A stretch of DNA of 64,000 nucleotides, taken from assembly GCF_028993555.1 (NCBI RefSeq), contig NZ_CP118611.1, positions 1,697,501-1,761,500 on the forward strand. Direction: 5' to 3'. The stretch comes from Ensifer adhaerens (lineage in GTDB: Bacteria; Pseudomonadota; Alphaproteobacteria; Rhizobiales; Rhizobiaceae). Shown here in pieces: positions 33,047 through 42,031 of this stretch. Made by a program: the position numbers and the translations under genes. Each line of letters opens with the position of its first letter. The first letter of the stretch is position 1. A model generated the notes under the pieces. It made no database searches, was not told where the DNA came from, and saw only the letters and a program-made list of their open reading frames with translations.

Positions 33047-34039
33047 ATGAGGAAAGCATTGGTGCTTGCAGTTGCGGCACTCGCGCTGGCCACCGGCTCC
33101 GCCGGCGCCCAGACGAAGAAGCAGCTCGTCATTGTCGTCAAAGGCCTCGATAATCCGTTCTTCGAGGCAATCAACCAGGGATGCCAGAAGTGGAACAAGG
33201 AAAACACAAGCTCTGAATATGAGTGCTTCTACACCGGACCGGCGTCGACCTCCGATGAAGCCGGTGAGGCGCAGATCGTCCAGGACATGCTCGGAAAGAC
33301 CAGCACGGCTGCGATCGCCATTTCGCCATCCAATGCCAAGCTGATCGCGCAGACACTGAAGACCGCCAATCCGACAATTCCGGTCATGACGCTCGACGCC
33401 GACCTCGCCAAGGAGGACGCGGGCCTGCGCAAGACATATCTGGGCACAGACAACTACACGATGGGGGCGCGGATCGCCGACTACATCAAGAAGGCCAAGC
33501 CGAACGGCGGCAAAATCTGCACGATCGAGGGCAACCCGGGTGCCGACAACATCCTCAGGCGCGCCCAGGGCATGCGCGACGTGCTGACCGGGAAGGAAGG
33601 ACTGGCCGAACTGAAGGGTGAAGGCGGCTGGACGGAAGTCGCGGGCTGCCCGGTCTTTACCAATGACGACGGCGCCAAGGGCGTGCAGGCGATGACGGAT
33701 ATCCTCGCCGCCAATCCCGACCTCGATGCCTTCGGCATCATGGGCGGCTGGCCGCTCTTCGGCGCGCCGCAACCCTATCGCGACCTGTTCAAGCCGATGG
33801 CCGACAAGATCGCCAAGAATGAGTTCGTCATCGGCGCAGCCGATACGATTGGCGACGAAGTGGCAATCGCCAAGGAAGGTCTCGTCACCGCGCTCGTCGG
33901 CCAGCGCCCATTTGAAATGGGCTACAAGGCACCATCGGTCATGCTGGACCTGATCGCCGGCAAACCAGTGGACGACCCCGTATTCACGGGGCTCGACGAA
34001 TGCACCAAGGACACGGCGGACACCTGCATCCAGAAATGA
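33047..34039 (+). CDS. Sugar ABC transporter substrate-binding protein (FrcB/RbsB-like)
   Basis: This 330-residue protein starts at ATG 33047 behind GGGAGGAT. A Sec signal peptide is clear (MRKALVLAVAALALATGSAGAQ, cleavage after AGA). The mature protein has the type-1 fold: VIVVKGLDNPFFEAINQGCQKW, AIAISPSNAKLIAQTLKTANPTIPVMTLDADL, YLGTDNYTMGARIADYIKKAKP and FVIGAADTIGDEVAIAKEGLVTALVGQRPFEMGY. It binds the substrate for the permease/ATPase encoded on the opposite strand at 30036-31814. The two halves of the transporter are thus encoded divergently around one control region. Confidence 0.93.
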   Translation: MRKALVLAVAALALATGSAGAQTKKQLVIVVKGLDNPFFEAINQGCQKWNKENTSSEYECFYTGPASTSDEAGEAQIVQDMLGKTSTAAIAISPSNAKLIAQTLKTANPTIPVMTLDADLAKEDAGLRKTYLGTDNYTMGARIADYIKKAKPNGGKICTIEGNPGADNILRRAQGMRDVLTGKEGLAELKGEGGWTEVAGCPVFTNDDGAKGVQAMTDILAANPDLDAFGIMGGWPLFGAPQPYRDLFKPMADKIAKNEFVIGAADTIGDEVAIAKEGLVTALVGQRPFEMGYKAPSVMLDLIAGKPVDDPVFTGLDECTKDTADTCIQK

Positions 34040-34046
34040 AAACAGC

Positions 34047-34078
34047 GGCCGGGGCGTCCGATGAAGAGCGCCCCGGCC
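34047..34078 (+). terminator. Strong hairpin after the binding-protein gene
   Basis: A perfect 10-bp stem GGCCGGGGCG/CGCCCCGGCC with a 12-base loop lies seven bases after the stop codon. There is no T run. Such hairpins after binding-protein genes often protect the mRNA and reduce read-through into downstream genes. Confidence 0.55.
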
Positions 34079-34220
34079 TATGCCATATCCGTGACAACCG
34101 GGCTTAACGGCCCTCTTTCCGGCTGGCCGCGGCAAGCTGCAACGATGCCACTTGGAAGATCCCTTACGCGAACTATCATCGACAGGGATCAGTCCCATCT
34201 TGCAGGACATGGAGAGCATA

Positions 34221-35117
34221 ATGACCAAGCGGATCATCTTCACCGGCGGCAGTGGCAAGGCCGGCCGTCATGTCGTGCAGTACCTCGTCGAACACGGCCA
34301 CCAGGTGCTCAACCTCGACACGAGACCTCTCGACAATGCGAAGGTGCGTACGCTGATCACCGACATCACTGACAGCGGCCAGGTCTTCAACGCACTGTCG
34401 AGCTATACCGGCCTGCACGAATTCGACGCGTCGCTTGCGCCGCAGCCGATAGACGCCGTCGTCCACTTCGCCGCGATCCCGCGCATCCTGATCGCGCCGG
34501 ACAACGAGCTCTTCCGCGTCAATGCGATGGGCACCTACAATGTCATTGAGGCTGCGGTTAAGCTTGGCATCCGCAAGATCGTCATCGCATCGAGTGAGAC
34601 GACCTATGGCCTCGTCTTTGCCAACGAGCCGCGAAACCCGCACTATTTTCCGCTCGATGAGGACTACGATGTCGACCCGATGGATAGCTACGCGCTCTCC
34701 AAAGTCGTCAACGAAAAGACCGCTCGCGCCTTTGCACTCAGAAGCGGTGCCGACATTTATGCCTTGCGCATCGGCAATGTCATCGAACCGGACGAATACC
34801 GCCTTTTCCCCGGTTGGTTTGCCGATCCGGGCTTCCGCAAGCGCATCGCCTGGAGCTATGTCGACGCGCGCGACCTAGGCCAGATCACGCTTCACGCCGT
34901 GGAGACGGATGGTCTCGGGTTTCAGGTCTTCAACGCTGCAAGCGACGACACGTCCTCCGACATTCCGACCCGTGAACTGATCGACCGGTTCTACCATGGC
35001 GTTCCGGTCAAGGGTCAGCTCGGCGAATACGAGACGCTTCTATCTAACCGCAAAGCCCACGCGATGCTGGGCTTTAAGCCGCAGCACAGCTGGCGAAAAT
35101 ACGTTGACCTCGGGTGA
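34221..35117 (+). CDS. NAD-dependent epimerase/dehydratase (uronate-dehydrogenase-like extended SDR)
   Basis: This 298-residue extended SDR starts at ATG 34221. The nucleotide motif is FTGGSGKAGRHVV. The mid-domain has VVHFAAIPRILIAPDNELFRVNAMGTYNVIEAA and ASSETTYGLV. Active-site YALSKVVNEKTARAFA gives Tyr and Lys near 155, and SYVDARDLGQIT is a typical substrate-side segment. Its length and 'HFAAIP' style resemble uronate dehydrogenase and related sugar-acid enzymes. It lies 103 bases after the hairpin that follows the binding-protein gene. Confidence 0.85.
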   Translation: MTKRIIFTGGSGKAGRHVVQYLVEHGHQVLNLDTRPLDNAKVRTLITDITDSGQVFNALSSYTGLHEFDASLAPQPIDAVVHFAAIPRILIAPDNELFRVNAMGTYNVIEAAVKLGIRKIVIASSETTYGLVFANEPRNPHYFPLDEDYDVDPMDSYALSKVVNEKTARAFALRSGADIYALRIGNVIEPDEYRLFPGWFADPGFRKRIAWSYVDARDLGQITLHAVETDGLGFQVFNAASDDTSSDIPTRELIDRFYHGVPVKGQLGEYETLLSNRKAHAMLGFKPQHSWRKYVDLG

Positions 35118-35162
35118 TGCAATGCCCGGGGTGAGTGGCACAGATGCAAGAAATTGACGACA

Positions 35163-35945
35163 ATGGCTGAACGGCAATCAGGAAAAGTCTCCCCCGGATC
35201 GACTACGGCGGAGGCGGTGCGCGCGAGCCGGCGGCTTGATGCGCCACGTATGTCGGGACCCAGCGTGCACATGTCGCTTGCCGATGACATCGGCCTCAAG
35301 ATCGTGCGTGGCGATTATCCGCCGGGCACGATCCTGCCGAACGAGACTCAATGGACGGAAATCTTCAAGGTCAGTCGCACTGCGGTGAGAGAGGCGATCA
35401 AGATATTGATGGCCAAGGGATTGCTCGCCTCGCGTCCGAAAGTCGGCAGCTGGGTGGAGCCGAAGGAGCGTTGGAACCTGCTCGATCGCGACGTTCTGAG
35501 CTGGTATGCGCTCTCACCGGACCGTCTTCAGTTCCTCAAGACCGTGCAGGAATTTCGCTACATCCTGGAGCCGGAGGCGACGGCGCTTGCAGCCGCCCGC
35601 CGGAGCGAAGAGCAGATGGCCGAAATCCGCGCCGCACTGGAAGACATGCAACAGGCGACAACGCTGCAGAGCCGCATACAGGCTGACACGCACTTCCATC
35701 TTGCAATCCTGCGGGCGTCCGGGAACGATCTCCTGATCCCGCTCGGGGCATTGATCGAGTCTGCGCTCAACCACCTTTTCCAGCTGGTGACACGTGAGGA
35801 CAGCAGCTCCGTCCACGCGCTGAAGCTCCACGCGGACATCGAGAAAAGCATTCGCCTCGGACGTCCGAACGCGGCCCGCAACGCCGTGCGGCGACTTTTG
35901 GCAAATACCGATGAGCTCATTGCACATCCGGAACGCAACGTGTGA
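35163..35945 (+). CDS. GntR-family regulator with FCD ligand domain
   Basis: This regulator of about 260 residues starts at ATG 35163; a TTG at 35154 is an alternative. The winged HTH is at residues about 35-105 (LADDIGLKIVRGDYPPGTILPNETQWTEIFKVSRTAVREAIKILMAKGLLASRPKVGSWV). The C-terminal FCD domain contains FRYILEPEATALAAAR, the metal-ligand style DTHFHLAILRASGND, and HALKLHADIEKSIRLGRPNAARNAVRRLL. It is close to the galactonate/uronate (DgoR/ExuR-like) group. It closes the second ABC cluster and probably represses it through the paired TTGT-N3-ACAA boxes at 31954. Confidence 0.9.
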   Translation: MAERQSGKVSPGSTTAEAVRASRRLDAPRMSGPSVHMSLADDIGLKIVRGDYPPGTILPNETQWTEIFKVSRTAVREAIKILMAKGLLASRPKVGSWVEPKERWNLLDRDVLSWYALSPDRLQFLKTVQEFRYILEPEATALAAARRSEEQMAEIRAALEDMQQATTLQSRIQADTHFHLAILRASGNDLLIPLGALIESALNHLFQLVTREDSSSVHALKLHADIEKSIRLGRPNAARNAVRRLLANTDELIAHPERNV

Positions 35946-36087
35946 TCGCCACATCATGCCGCAGACAAGCGTAAGCAACCGGCCTTTGCGCTTCGGCACG
36001 GTCAAACGCGATACGCCTGCCCAGAATCCCCTTCAGTTCGATCCCACATATATTATAATTCCCTCATATAATGTAGGAGGGAAGGCT

Positions 36088-36303
36088 ATGAAGGACACCG
36101 GGATCACTATGAACGCCGAGTTCCAGGGCAGCCCCGTCAGTGTATTGTCGAGTGACCCACTAATGGGCACTTTCGAAATCACATCTTCGACAGGCGAAAC
36201 CATCGAAGTCTTGCTGGATCGCTACAGTGCGGAGGCATTGCTTTCGGCTCTGGCGCAATTCCTTGCTCACGATGAGGATGCACAGGCGTCTTGGCTGCAA
36301 TGA
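36088..36303 (+). CDS. Small conserved-type protein of unknown function
   Basis: This 71-residue protein starts at ATG 36088 behind TAGGAGGGAAGG. It is acidic, with no signal peptide or membrane segment. A beta-rich first part (VSVLSSDPLMGTFEITSSTGETIEVLLDRYSAEALLSALAQFL) ends in a short helix. I do not recognise the family. The upstream 36045-36075 stretch is very AT-rich (ACATATATTATAATTCC) for this genome and probably holds the promoter. Confidence 0.7.
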   Translation: MKDTGITMNAEFQGSPVSVLSSDPLMGTFEITSSTGETIEVLLDRYSAEALLSALAQFLAHDEDAQASWLQ

Positions 36304-36487
36304 CAGACTTGGCTGGGGTGAAAGAAAAAAGAAGGCTTGATCTCTAGTCCTCGCCAAACGATGCGGAAGCGCTCCGAGTACGGACGTGGCTCTCTATGGC
36401 TTTCGGATCAAGACTGAAGGCTAGCACCGATAGCAAAGCCGACCATCAGGCTCTTTGGTGCTATGATCTGGCTGCGGGAGGAGGCCT

Positions 36488-36742
36488 ATGGAAACCACAA
36501 GAGCCGATGTCGCCTGCCGTTTGAGAAGCATCGTCGTCGAAGTTCTGGGTGTCAAAGCATCGGAGGTTCTGGAAGACGCCTCGTTTGCCGATGATTTAGG
36601 AGCGGACTCGCCGGCGATTTCTCAACTGTCGACGATGATCGAGGAGGAGTTCGATATATTCATCACGGATGAGTCATTCGGCAAGCTCGTGACATTTGGC
36701 GACGCAGTCGAATTCATCATCGCATCCCAAATACTGACCTGA
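36488..36742 (+). CDS. Acyl carrier protein-like protein with an atypical DSP motif
   Basis: This 84-residue protein starts at ATG 36488 behind GGGAGGAGG. It has the four-helix ACP pattern: LRSIVVEVLGV, EVLEDASFADDLGADSPAISQLSTMIEEEFDIFI and LVTFGDAVEFII. The serine that would carry 4'-phosphopantetheine is in GADSP near residue 43, but the usual DSL(D) reads DSPA, so modification or partner binding may differ. No synthase, ligase or other acyl-carrier-dependent gene is adjacent. It may be a specialised carrier, comparable to the several dedicated ACPs known in rhizobia. Confidence 0.85.
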   Translation: METTRADVACRLRSIVVEVLGVKASEVLEDASFADDLGADSPAISQLSTMIEEEFDIFITDESFGKLVTFGDAVEFIIASQILT

Positions 36743-36978
36743 TCAAGCATGCCACGGCATACTCTTGCCGCTCCGGATCTCGACGTTCTTGGGTGTTGAG
36801 CGTGCACACGCTTGCCGCTCCGCAGTGAAAACCCTGCAATCTCAGCGGTTGGCGCTTAAACAGACGGGCCGGACTTCGACGCAATGTCGCGCGTGTCCTC
36901 AACAATCTAGCCGGGGGTGGGAGTCCATAGGACTGGGTGTTGAGGGAGCCGCAGGCTTTGAGGGAAGCCTTGGGACAA

Positions 36979-38280
36979 TCAGCGCGACGCCTGCTGGACA
37001 TCCGATATTAGCCAGAAAGGGCGCTTGATTTCGACAAGCTGGCGGCGGGGATCGCCGGCTTTCGCCCTGTCGCGGATGAGCGCGACCAAGTCTGCCTTAA
37101 CAGTTGGGTCGGACAGGAAGTAGCTGTGGCCGGTAAAGCCGCCGCGACCCGAAAACTCGATAAAATCGACCAGCCCTCCCATATGGGAACCAGCCCATTT
37201 GGACGCCGCCTCGCTCCTGTCCTTGGGAATCCTGCCGACAGCAAGCTGACCGAGCCGCAAGGCGCTGCCAGAGATCAGCGTTGATGCCTTCAACGCTTCG
37301 TCCCTGGGCGACGAATAGACCGTGAGGTGCATAGCGCCTTGAGACGGCAATGCGCTTGGAGTTGATTTGCTGCCGAAGGCAAGATCTGGGTCCGATACCC
37401 AGGCGAACAACTTGGATGAAGCCACATCGAGATCAATATCGGGAGCGAAAAACACCGCATTCGCGATCTTGTAGCGCTGCCAAAGCGAGGATCGGCTGAC
37501 GTAGGCTTCGATGGCGAGTTGTTGGATCACACTCGCGAGCACATCGGTTCCGCGGCTATGCGCCAAGAGGTGAACCCGTTCGACACCCTTGGTTTCGGCG
37601 ATGATGCGAATGGCTTTCTTGAAGTCTGCAACGGCAAATTCGCTCGACTCGCGGTCGATGTTGTAGCCAAAGAACGAGCCGCCAGAACCTCCGGCAGGCC
37701 ATGTCAGGACAATGCAGACAAATTCGTTTTGCAGCGATCTGCAGATTTCTCCTGTGGCGAGCGCGGCGTCGTCGAAGCTGTTGTTGTATCCGTGAACAAA
37801 GACCACGACTTCCTTACGTCTGGCTCCTGCGAGACGACGGGCGACTTCTGTCTGCAGCGATGAAACAGCCTGTTCATGGGCCGCGACTGCCTCCGGTGTG
37901 CGGCGAAGCCCGTTCGCGGTCGCAACAACACCGTAAGGTGTTGCCGGAAACCGCCCGACCTCGGAAACCGCGCCGACACGAAGGTCACCTTTGCTGGTGG
38001 TTGAGTTGCGCGTTGAGGTCAACGATACCGATCCGAAGCTCAAGAAGATGGCTCGCTCGGCACCGTAGGACAATTTACTGCCGGAAGCGCTTACGGGGGA
38101 TCGGTCCGTAACGTAGAGGAGGTTGGAGGCTGCGGAGCTTCGTTGCGATCGAACGGTCTGCGCGCTTTGCAGCGCCGGTGATGCGGTAACCGGAAGCGTT
38201 GTAACTTTGGCATTCTGCGTGGCACAACAGACAAGGCAGACAAGCATGAGGAGGCCCGCCATGGCCCGACAGAAGTCCAT
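36979..38280 (-). CDS. DUF900-type alpha/beta hydrolase, exported or lipoprotein
   Basis: This 433-residue protein has an N-terminal hydrophobic signal ending in cysteines (MAGLLMLVCLVCCATQ), possibly a lipobox. It has the DUF900 core: NLLYVTDR, KEVVVFVHGYNNSFDDAALATGEICR, FVCIVLTWPAGGSGGSFFGYNIDRESSEFAVADFKKAIRII, the nucleophile elbow HLLAHSRGTDVLAS, FFAPDIDLDVA and a late HSYFLSDP that may hold the catalytic His. The substrate is unknown. It starts directly before the end of the AhpD-like gene, suggesting an operon. A clear paralogue is encoded at 57233. Confidence 0.85.
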   Translation of the reverse strand: MDFCRAMAGLLMLVCLVCCATQNAKVTTLPVTASPALQSAQTVRSQRSSAASNLLYVTDRSPVSASGSKLSYGAERAIFLSFGSVSLTSTRNSTTSKGDLRVGAVSEVGRFPATPYGVVATANGLRRTPEAVAAHEQAVSSLQTEVARRLAGARRKEVVVFVHGYNNSFDDAALATGEICRSLQNEFVCIVLTWPAGGSGGSFFGYNIDRESSEFAVADFKKAIRIIAETKGVERVHLLAHSRGTDVLASVIQQLAIEAYVSRSSLWQRYKIANAVFFAPDIDLDVASSKLFAWVSDPDLAFGSKSTPSALPSQGAMHLTVYSSPRDEALKASTLISGSALRLGQLAVGRIPKDRSEAASKWAGSHMGGLVDFIEFSGRGGFTGHSYFLSDPTVKADLVALIRDRAKAGDPRRQLVEIKRPFWLISDVQQASR

Positions 38281-38757
38281 CTAGAGACCGGCCTTGTCCA
38301 GCCCGTAGGCCTTGTCGGCGGAACCGGGAACGGTGCGGGCAGCGATACTCATGCGGTTCCAGGCATTGATCGCCATGATCCGGAATGTGAGATCGGAAAT
38401 CTCCTTCTCGGACAGTTCGCTCCTCACCCTTTCATAGATTTCGTCGGGAACACCGCCGTCCGGGAGCTTGGTCAGCGCCTCTGTCCAGGCGAGCGCGGCC
38501 CGCTCGCGCGGAGAGAACAACGGGGCTTCACGCCAGGCCGCGATGTGGAAGAGCCGCAGCGGGCGCTCGCCGTTGATGATCGCTTCCTTCGCATGCATAT
38601 CGATGCAGAACGCACATCCGTTCATCTGGGATGCCCGCATGTCGACAAGGATCAGTATGGTCTCCTCGATCGAGCCGTTCCTGATCTCGTTGCCGAGCGC
38701 CATCATGGCTTTGACCATGCCGGGCGAAAGCTGGGAGTAATTGAACCGCTGGGTCAT
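38281..38757 (-). CDS. Carboxymuconolactone decarboxylase/AhpD-like protein
   Basis: This 158-residue CMD-family protein has the AhpD-type redox motif CAFCIDMHAKEA (C-x2-C-x3-H) near residues 48-55. It lies in an all-helical fold (ETILILVDMRASQMNG, LFSPRERAALAWTEALTKLP, ISDLTFRIMAINAWNRMSIAARTVPG). Such proteins act as alkylhydroperoxidase-like thiol oxidoreductases in peroxide defence. The stop codon is adjacent to the start of the DUF900 hydrolase on the same strand, so the two are probably co-transcribed. Confidence 0.9.
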   Translation of the reverse strand: MTQRFNYSQLSPGMVKAMMALGNEIRNGSIEETILILVDMRASQMNGCAFCIDMHAKEAIINGERPLRLFHIAAWREAPLFSPRERAALAWTEALTKLPDGGVPDEIYERVRSELSEKEISDLTFRIMAINAWNRMSIAARTVPGSADKAYGLDKAGL

Positions 38758-39023
38758 GGTGCTTCAACCTTCTGCCTGGCGCTGTCGACGGACACCTTCG
38801 AGGTGGTCGTTTGCTATCGTGGCGGAAGTGCACCCAATCCGGCAGCTATACATCCGTTTATGCACCGGCCGACAAAGGGGCCGCGCCCAGTCCGCCGGGG
38901 TCAGATTGAAAACGGAGTCCTTCGCGATATAATGCAGCCGTTCATTCACCAAGGCAGTCGGTCCACCGCCGAGCTTCGGCGTGACGTCCTATTTTTTGAC
39001 CGTCGTCTTCAGCGGAGCGACAG

Positions 39024-40535
39024 ATGTCCAACGACGATGGACTGACGAAATGCGCCCCTTTTCACGAAAACACCCGTAATACCGCCGCGCTCGCGCTTGA
39101 TCTCCTCGAGAATATACCTGGCCACGTTTGGTCAATGGATCCGGCGGGCCGATTCATCTATCGCAATCGGAGCATGGACGCCTACTTCGGCGTCGGCCTG
39201 TGTGACCACGGCGCATGGCTCGAGCGTGTCCATAGAGATGATCAGCGCTATGTAGCTGCAAGCTGGCGGGAGAGCATGGAGGCGGGTCAACCATTCGACA
39301 ATGCCCATCGCCTGCGTGGGGTGGACGGCGAGTTTCGCTGGTTTCGTGCTTCGGGGAGACCCACAAGGGACCCACGCGGCCACGTCGCTGGATGGCATGG
39401 TCAGACCATCGACATCGAACACCAAAAGAGGGCCGAGGAGAGCTTGCGCGCACGGTCGCTCGAGTTGTCCCTGCTGGTCGACATGGTTCCGAGCAATCTA
39501 TGGCGATTGACACCTGACGGCACCACGACGCTGGTCAACAAACGCATGGCAGACTACCTGGGCCTTGATCTTTCAAACGTGAGTGACGTTGCGTCCGTCA
39601 TGGACACGATCTTTCATCCCGATGACGCTGACGCCGTTTTTGCCGAGCTAACCCGTTGCCTTGCGACTGGGGAACGATTTTCGATGAGATATCGGTTACT
39701 TCGTGCGGATGGCATGTACCGCTGGATGTCCGGTCGCGCGGAGCCGATGCGAGACCAGGATGGCAATATCGTCCAATGGTTCGGGCTTTGCCACGATATA
39801 GAAGACCAGGTGCAGACAACGGCCGCCTTGCGCCGATCCGCCGAGAAACTCGCTCAGGCAACGCAGGCGGCGAACCTGTCGCAGCTTTCCGCCTCGATCG
39901 CACACGAAGTCAACCAGCCGCTGGCAGCAATCGCCACGGATACCGACGCATGCCTGCGCTGGCTTTCGGCCGATCCGCCAAACATCGAGCGAGGGAAGCT
40001 TGCGGCAGAGCGCATTACCCAGGATATTGTGGCAGCAGCCGAAGTTATCAGTCGCATCCGCGCACTCTTCAAACACCAGCCGCAGGCGCGGACGGTCGAA
40101 GATGTAAACCGCCTCGTCCACGAGGTGCTTGACCTCATGTCGGACGAAATAGCGGCAACGACGACCCGCATCGACATGAACCTCGACCCGCGTCTTCCGA
40201 AGGTTTCGCTCGATCGGGTGCAGGTCCAGCAGGTTCTGGTAAACCTCATCCGCAACGGCATCCAGGCCATGGACGCGACGAACCCTCTGCGTTCGCTGAA
40301 GATCATGTCCAACTGTGAGCGCCCCGGTACCATCCGGATCTCCGTCGAGGACGTCGGAAGCGGTTTCAAGGATCCCGAGCGCGTGTTCGAACCATTCTTC
40401 ACGACCAAGAGCAACGGCATGGGAATGGGGCTTCCGATCTGCCGATCGATCGTTGAAGCCCATGGCGGCCGTCTCTGGGTCACCAACAACGACGCTTTCG
40501 GCGCGACGGTCGCGTTCACTCTGCCCGTCGCCTGA
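39024..40535 (+). CDS. Cytoplasmic PAS-PAS sensor histidine kinase
   Basis: This 503-residue protein has no membrane segment. PAS 1 lies at residues about 25-145 (VWSMDPAGRFIYRNRSMDAYF ... WFRASGRPTRDPRGHVAGWHGQTIDI) and PAS 2 at about 150-270 (NLWRLTPDGTTTLVNKRMADYLG ... MYRWMSGRAEPMRDQDGNIVQWFG). The H-box is SASIAHEVNQPLAAI with His near 295. The catalytic domain has VLVNLIRNGIQAMDA, VEDVGSGFKDPERVFEPFFTTKSNGMGMGLPICRSIVEAHGG. The 'ACLRWL..DPPNIERGK' linker after the H-box is shared with the kinases at 55732 and 58798. No response regulator is adjacent, so it is an orphan. Confidence 0.92.
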   Translation: MSNDDGLTKCAPFHENTRNTAALALDLLENIPGHVWSMDPAGRFIYRNRSMDAYFGVGLCDHGAWLERVHRDDQRYVAASWRESMEAGQPFDNAHRLRGVDGEFRWFRASGRPTRDPRGHVAGWHGQTIDIEHQKRAEESLRARSLELSLLVDMVPSNLWRLTPDGTTTLVNKRMADYLGLDLSNVSDVASVMDTIFHPDDADAVFAELTRCLATGERFSMRYRLLRADGMYRWMSGRAEPMRDQDGNIVQWFGLCHDIEDQVQTTAALRRSAEKLAQATQAANLSQLSASIAHEVNQPLAAIATDTDACLRWLSADPPNIERGKLAAERITQDIVAAAEVISRIRALFKHQPQARTVEDVNRLVHEVLDLMSDEIAATTTRIDMNLDPRLPKVSLDRVQVQQVLVNLIRNGIQAMDATNPLRSLKIMSNCERPGTIRISVEDVGSGFKDPERVFEPFFTTKSNGMGMGLPICRSIVEAHGGRLWVTNNDAFGATVAFTLPVA

Positions 40536-40547
40536 GGTTCCGGGGCG

Positions 40548-41741
40548 CTATGTCGCCGAACGGCCAAGCCTACCGACCAGGCCTCGTGCTGCAAACGCTC
40601 GACCGACGACGAACATGGCGAGCGCCCATGCGGCTACCGTCATGGCGACACACACCCCTGCGAGGCTTGCGTATCCCGAAGCGGCAATAACTACCCCTGC
40701 AAAGATCGGCCCAGCTGCAAATCCGAGCAGGTACGCAGACCCGGCTGCGGCCGCCCAACGCCCGCTGTGGTCCAGCGCCGCCGCCAAACCGAACAGATAC
40801 GGAAGCGAAAAGTAGTATAGGACGGCCGAGACAATGATTGCGACGCTGTACGCCACCGGATCTTTCCAAAGGCAAAGGGCGAGTGCGACGAGCACGTAGC
40901 CAAGGCAGAACACGGAGATCGGGATTGCTCGTCCCCAGCGGACATTAAGTGCAGTGGCCGCGCCCGCCCCGGCAAGGCCCACGACAGTGGACACCGTGAG
41001 GATGTACCCCACCGCGGCCGTGTCCAGACCGATACGCTCGCCCATTGGGCCGCTGAACGCAAAGAGGCCGGCAGAGACTGCCACGTAAAGAACGATCGCG
41101 GCAAACAGTATGCTTCCGAGCAGTGGGACGGACGGCATCGCCCGGGTCTCAGCCTGCCTCAAGGCTCGAAGATTCGGGAGGAGAAACAGAAGTGGTGAAA
41201 ATGTCAGCGTCAGGCCCGCGATGAGAGCGAAAACGCCTCTATGCGCATAGGCTGCAGCTACTTCACCGCCGACGCTGAACAGCGCCACGCTGCCAATCGC
41301 CCAGACAAGCTGGAAGTAGCCAAAGATCTTTTCCGGATTGCGGCTATGAGAGGCGACGATGCTGAGCGACATGGCATAGAGCGCACCTTCCCCGATGCCT
41401 GCCAGCGCCCGGAGCAGGACAAGCATGGCCCATCCATCGGCAGTGATTGATGCAGCCTGGGCCGCCAAGGTTAGCAAGACCGCGAACAGACCAGCGCGGC
41501 GGTAGGACACGCGCGGCAAGATGGGCGCGATCAAAGTCGCGGTGGCGGCCAACGCCAGAAGCTCGGCAGAGGCTACGACGCCGGCGTCGCGCTCGGACAA
41601 TGCGAGACCGTCAATCAGTCCGGCAACAACGAAGGGCGACATTTGGGGAACGAGGCCGCCGATCACCTGACAGGCTGTTGCACACACCACGAGTGAAATC
41701 GGATCGCGGGACGCGATGGGGTCGATTGAAACATTGGCCAT
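40548..41741 (-). CDS. Major facilitator superfamily transporter
   Basis: This 397-residue protein has about 12 hydrophobic segments, for example VVCATACQVIGGLVPQMSPFVVAGLI, ELLALAATATLIAPIL, LLRALAGIGEGALYAMSLSIVASHSRNPEKIFGYFQLVWAIGSVALFSVGGEVAAAY and YILTVSTVVGLAGAGAATALNVRWG. The motif-A-like loop after TM2 is weak. It resembles aromatic-acid/drug MFS transporters without a clear substrate. It lies convergent to the histidine kinase at 40535 with only a 12-base gap. Confidence 0.88.
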   Translation of the reverse strand: MANVSIDPIASRDPISLVVCATACQVIGGLVPQMSPFVVAGLIDGLALSERDAGVVASAELLALAATATLIAPILPRVSYRRAGLFAVLLTLAAQAASITADGWAMLVLLRALAGIGEGALYAMSLSIVASHSRNPEKIFGYFQLVWAIGSVALFSVGGEVAAAYAHRGVFALIAGLTLTFSPLLFLLPNLRALRQAETRAMPSVPLLGSILFAAIVLYVAVSAGLFAFSGPMGERIGLDTAAVGYILTVSTVVGLAGAGAATALNVRWGRAIPISVFCLGYVLVALALCLWKDPVAYSVAIIVSAVLYYFSLPYLFGLAAALDHSGRWAAAAGSAYLLGFAAGPIFAGVVIAASGYASLAGVCVAMTVAAWALAMFVVGRAFAARGLVGRLGRSAT

Positions 41742-42031
41742 GGCTCGGTCTCCCGGCCGGTTCCGTGGTCGCTAGCTGCCAAACGTACCATGATCGAGGA
41801 GGATGTGGATGATAGACCTTGGTTTAGCCCTAACCTTCGGCAGGAGATCCTCGAGAAAAAAGCCCTGTTCGATCGCGAATGCCACTAGTCTTGTGCCGAG
41901 ATGTCCCGAGAGGGCGCATGCGGCGCTCTACATCGGATGCTCCGTTTTCGCGCGCCAAGGGCCGGATGATCGCACCGGAATAGAGGCATCGGGGGCCGAT
42001 ACGCGACGCATCGCCCCCCGACCGAAAGACC

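Noticed and set aside
32828..34258. Minus-strand frame of 476 codons opposite the binding-protein gene
   Set aside because: The plus strand encodes a signal peptide and a complete type-1 binding protein with a good ribosome site. The antisense frame has no recognisable domain.
36769..36827. Twice-repeated CTTGCCGCTCCG in the gap after the acyl carrier gene
   Set aside because: Only two copies of a 12-mer 43 bases apart, without symmetry or promoter context; probably chance.
41774..41900. Minus-strand stretch reading HLGTRLVAFAIEQGFFLEDL, similar in feel to the end of a LuxR-type HTH
   Set aside because: Only about 40 codons, no start, no upstream domain, and the resemblance is too weak to call a pseudogene.
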